From: Smittia aterrima
Taxonomy: Eukaryota > Arthropoda > Insecta > Diptera > Chironomidae
Assembly (NCBI GenBank): GCA_033063855.1
Contig: CP093831.1
Span: 15,252,001 to 15,316,000, forward strand
Length of the DNA: 64,000 bases
Direction of reading: 5' to 3'
How positions within the stretch are numbered: position 1 is the first letter of the stretch; every line of letters begins with the position of its first letter. Both the position numbers and the translations under genes were made by a program. Of this stretch, positions 61,850 through 64,000 are shown piece by piece. The notes below the pieces were generated by a model, which searched no databases, was not told the origin of the DNA, and was given only the letters and a program-made list of their open reading frames with translations.

Positions 61850-64000
61850 ATGTCGAGACACGACAGAACGAAGTCGGGTGGCTTCTTGGATACACTGTTC
61901 ACCCGATCAGCGAAACGAAATCATCGCAGTACATACAGCGCGAATGGAGCGCGACCTTTGTCCGCCAACGAAAATGACAACAACGATATGCAGGACATTG
62001 AGATCCTTATCCTCAAACTTACAACTGAGGAAGTTAATCAAAGATTTCATGAGATTCTTGAGGATATGAACATTCCGAAAGACAAACGTGACCCTCTTAT
62101 GAAGAAGAATCTAGACGAGAAGCGGGATATGCTTAGAATGCATTTAAAAGGTAAATAAACAAAGAAATTCCATTGAACATTTCACTAGGCCGTCTGATTG
62201 TCTTGAATATTTCCACGTTCGGCCTTGACTCAATTTCATACTCAGCTGAGAGCGAAAGACTCCAATTAAGTATTTCTAAAACATCATAAATTTGAAAGAT
62301 AATTCATTCATAAACTCTTTTGTGTGCGTGATGATCACATTTTTGTTTTTAAGAATTTGAGATGAAAATAACGTCGCTTGCACAATTTCTTTTATATTTT
62401 TAAACTAGAATTGTGTGAAAAACCTTGAAGAAAGTCGCGTGAAAATCCGTTGCTCGAACTCACATACAATTGCATTTCTCTGTAATCGAATCGCTGAAGA
62501 CTTAGCCTGGGAGCGTCTCCGCCGCATGTGTGAATAAATGAAATGCGTGGAACTTTCTTCCGGTTGTTTGTGTTCTCTTTGTGAATTCCCTTGTTTGGTG
62601 ATCAAGACATTCAGCTGACCGTGACAAGTGATTCGGTTTCCTCTATAAATATGAAATATAGAAGGGTTTACGCTCTGTAAGCAAACGTACAGTAAGTGGA
62701 TTCGATGACACTGTTACGTTGTTATCATTTTTCGAATCAAATTTTGTCGAGAGTCAATTGTTAATCGATGACTCGTTATCGGCTTTTTTTCTTCAAATTT
62801 CATGAAGTTTACTCATTGCCTGGATTGAATATGACGTCAGGTCGATTCACACATTCATTCGCAAGCTATGTGGGTGGAAAAAGCGAAGATGATGTTGATG
62901 ATTGAATTATCGCGTTTAACAAGGCAACTGTATAAAACAAATCAAACAAGGCTGTCGAGAATTTATGTCCCTAAAGCAATTGAGAAGTCACTGACATTAG
63001 ATCTGATCTAATAACCTTGAACTCGCCGAAATTATTAATCGCTCACAACGGAAATCTATCCAAACACGAACTCGAAATCTAAACAAATTTGCTAAAAATA
63101 TACTCACGTCGCTCTTTACAGTGAAGATGCAGTTTAACGCGAGATATTCTTTGTTCCGAACTCAGCATCTTCGTTTTAACTGAAAGAGGGAAAACATTTT
63201 CTTTGGCAATGAGCCAGATGGCAATAAATGTTCCATCCTCTCTTAACTCATTGACGAAATGATCTAAGCTTATTCAACCTTTTGTGAATTGAAAGAAACA
63301 TGCGTTGAGATCAAACCGCTCATTTTTTCTTCTTTTCTTCTTGTTTTAGGCAAAGCATCGTCTGAGCATCGTTCAAACTCACGCTTTGAAAAGCCGCGAG
63401 ACTACATTGAATACCTTAAAGAACCTGATCGCAGTCCGACAAAAATACATCAGTGTGTCGAGAGCTTGCGAGTTGCTCTAACAAGTAATCCCATTAGTTG
63501 GATCAAAGAGTTTGGCGAAGCAGGAATTAATGAAATCGTAACCTTGCTTGGAGAGAGCAAACGACGTCGTGAATATGAGAAGATTGAGTTTGAATGCATC
63601 CGATGTCTAAAAGCGGTTGTGAATAATACTTGGGGATTAAACGTTTTACTACGACCTGATCAGCACGCTGCTGTTCTTCTACTTGCGCAATGTCTCGATC
63701 CGAACAAGCCTCAGACTATGTGCGAAGCTGTCAAACTTCTCGCCGGTTTCTGTCTTATTCAAGAAAGAAACGGATACGACAAAGTTCTCCGAGCTGTGAC
63801 GAATGCAGCTGCTACTCCAGATAAAAGCGGCGAAAGGTTTAAATCAATCGTCGAAGCACTTTTTGTTGAACACGAACTGGAAGAGAAAGGATATGGCCGG
63901 ACAGAAACGAAGGGAGAATTATGTTATCACACATTAATCTTTATCAACACGCTTACAAACACTCCGTCGGATTTGAACTTCCGTCTACATCTACGTTGCG
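61850..64000 (+). CDS. dia: Diaphanous-related formin, 5' part (truncated by window end)
   Basis: Actin-nucleating formin activated by Rho. Exon 1 is 61850-62150 and exon 2 starts at 63350 and runs off the window; the intron is about 1.2 kb. The visible 317 residues begin MSRHDRTKSGGFLDTLF and contain the DMNIPKDKRDPL segment, then the GTPase-binding and diaphanous-inhibitory (FH3) region: SNSRFEKPRDYIEYL, CVESLRVALTSNPISWIKEF, NNTWGLNVLL and LIFINTLTNTPSDLNFRLH. These match diaphanous closely. The FH1, FH2 and autoregulatory parts lie beyond the window. No defects were seen in the visible portion. Confidence 0.95.

Noticed and set aside
1..64000. CRISPR arrays, bacterial operons, insertion sequences or prophage
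   Set aside because: The window is clearly insect nuclear DNA with spliced genes; no direct-repeat arrays, transposase or reverse transcriptase frames were recognised.

Overview
The window is nuclear DNA from an insect, most likely a nematoceran fly; a chironomid-like midge with a compact genome would fit, but I cannot name the species. The evidence is AT-rich intergenic DNA, GT-AG introns mostly 50-90 nt long, metazoan AATAAA signals, and a set of protein genes whose closest recognisable relatives are dipteran: brummer, Tspo, vulcan, Su(var)3-9, Smox, Cul1, Tma7, RpL23, RpIII128, a LIMA1/EPLIN-like LIM protein, Nxt1 and diaphanous. I assembled exon structures by hand; every multi-exon model below keeps reading frame across all junctions. 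The 'M' of some open frames is a GTG or TTG codon, so starts were moved to the true ATG where needed.

Layout. 1-3.9 kb: no gene seen. 3.9-10.6 kb (minus): brummer lipase, with a 4.5 kb second intron. 11.6-12.1 kb (minus): Tspo. 12.6-16.9 kb (minus): an intronless 1418-aa STAND NTPase with a NACHT domain and a long ankyrin-like solenoid, the most unusual gene here. 18.1-21.1 kb (minus): vulcan/DLGAP. 24.1-26.2 kb (plus): Su(var)3-9. 27.8-31.1 kb (minus): Smox. 31.8-34.5 kb (plus): Cul1. 35.1-35.4 kb (minus): Tma7. 35.7-36.9 kb (minus): RpL23, with two near-identical start exons. 37.2-40.7 kb (plus): RNA polymerase III second-largest subunit. 40.7-51.8 kb: an 11 kb gene-poor stretch with SINE-like repeats. 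52-59.4 kb (plus): a LIMA1-like LIM gene with many symmetric phase-0 exons. 60.6-61.1 kb (minus): Nxt1. 61.9 kb to the end (plus): 5' part of diaphanous.

Most genes are housekeeping or signalling genes and do not form one pathway. Several are arranged head-to-head and probably share promoters (Smox/Cul1, RpL23/RpIII128, Nxt1/dia, vulcan/Su(var)3-9). The best candidates for new biology are the NACHT-solenoid gene (Drosophila is generally described as lacking NACHT-type NLR proteins), the duplicated RpL23 start exon, the modular cassette exons and short repeats of the LIM gene, the apparent absence of the usual eIF2-gamma linkage at Su(var)3-9, and a small family of tRNA-like repeats.
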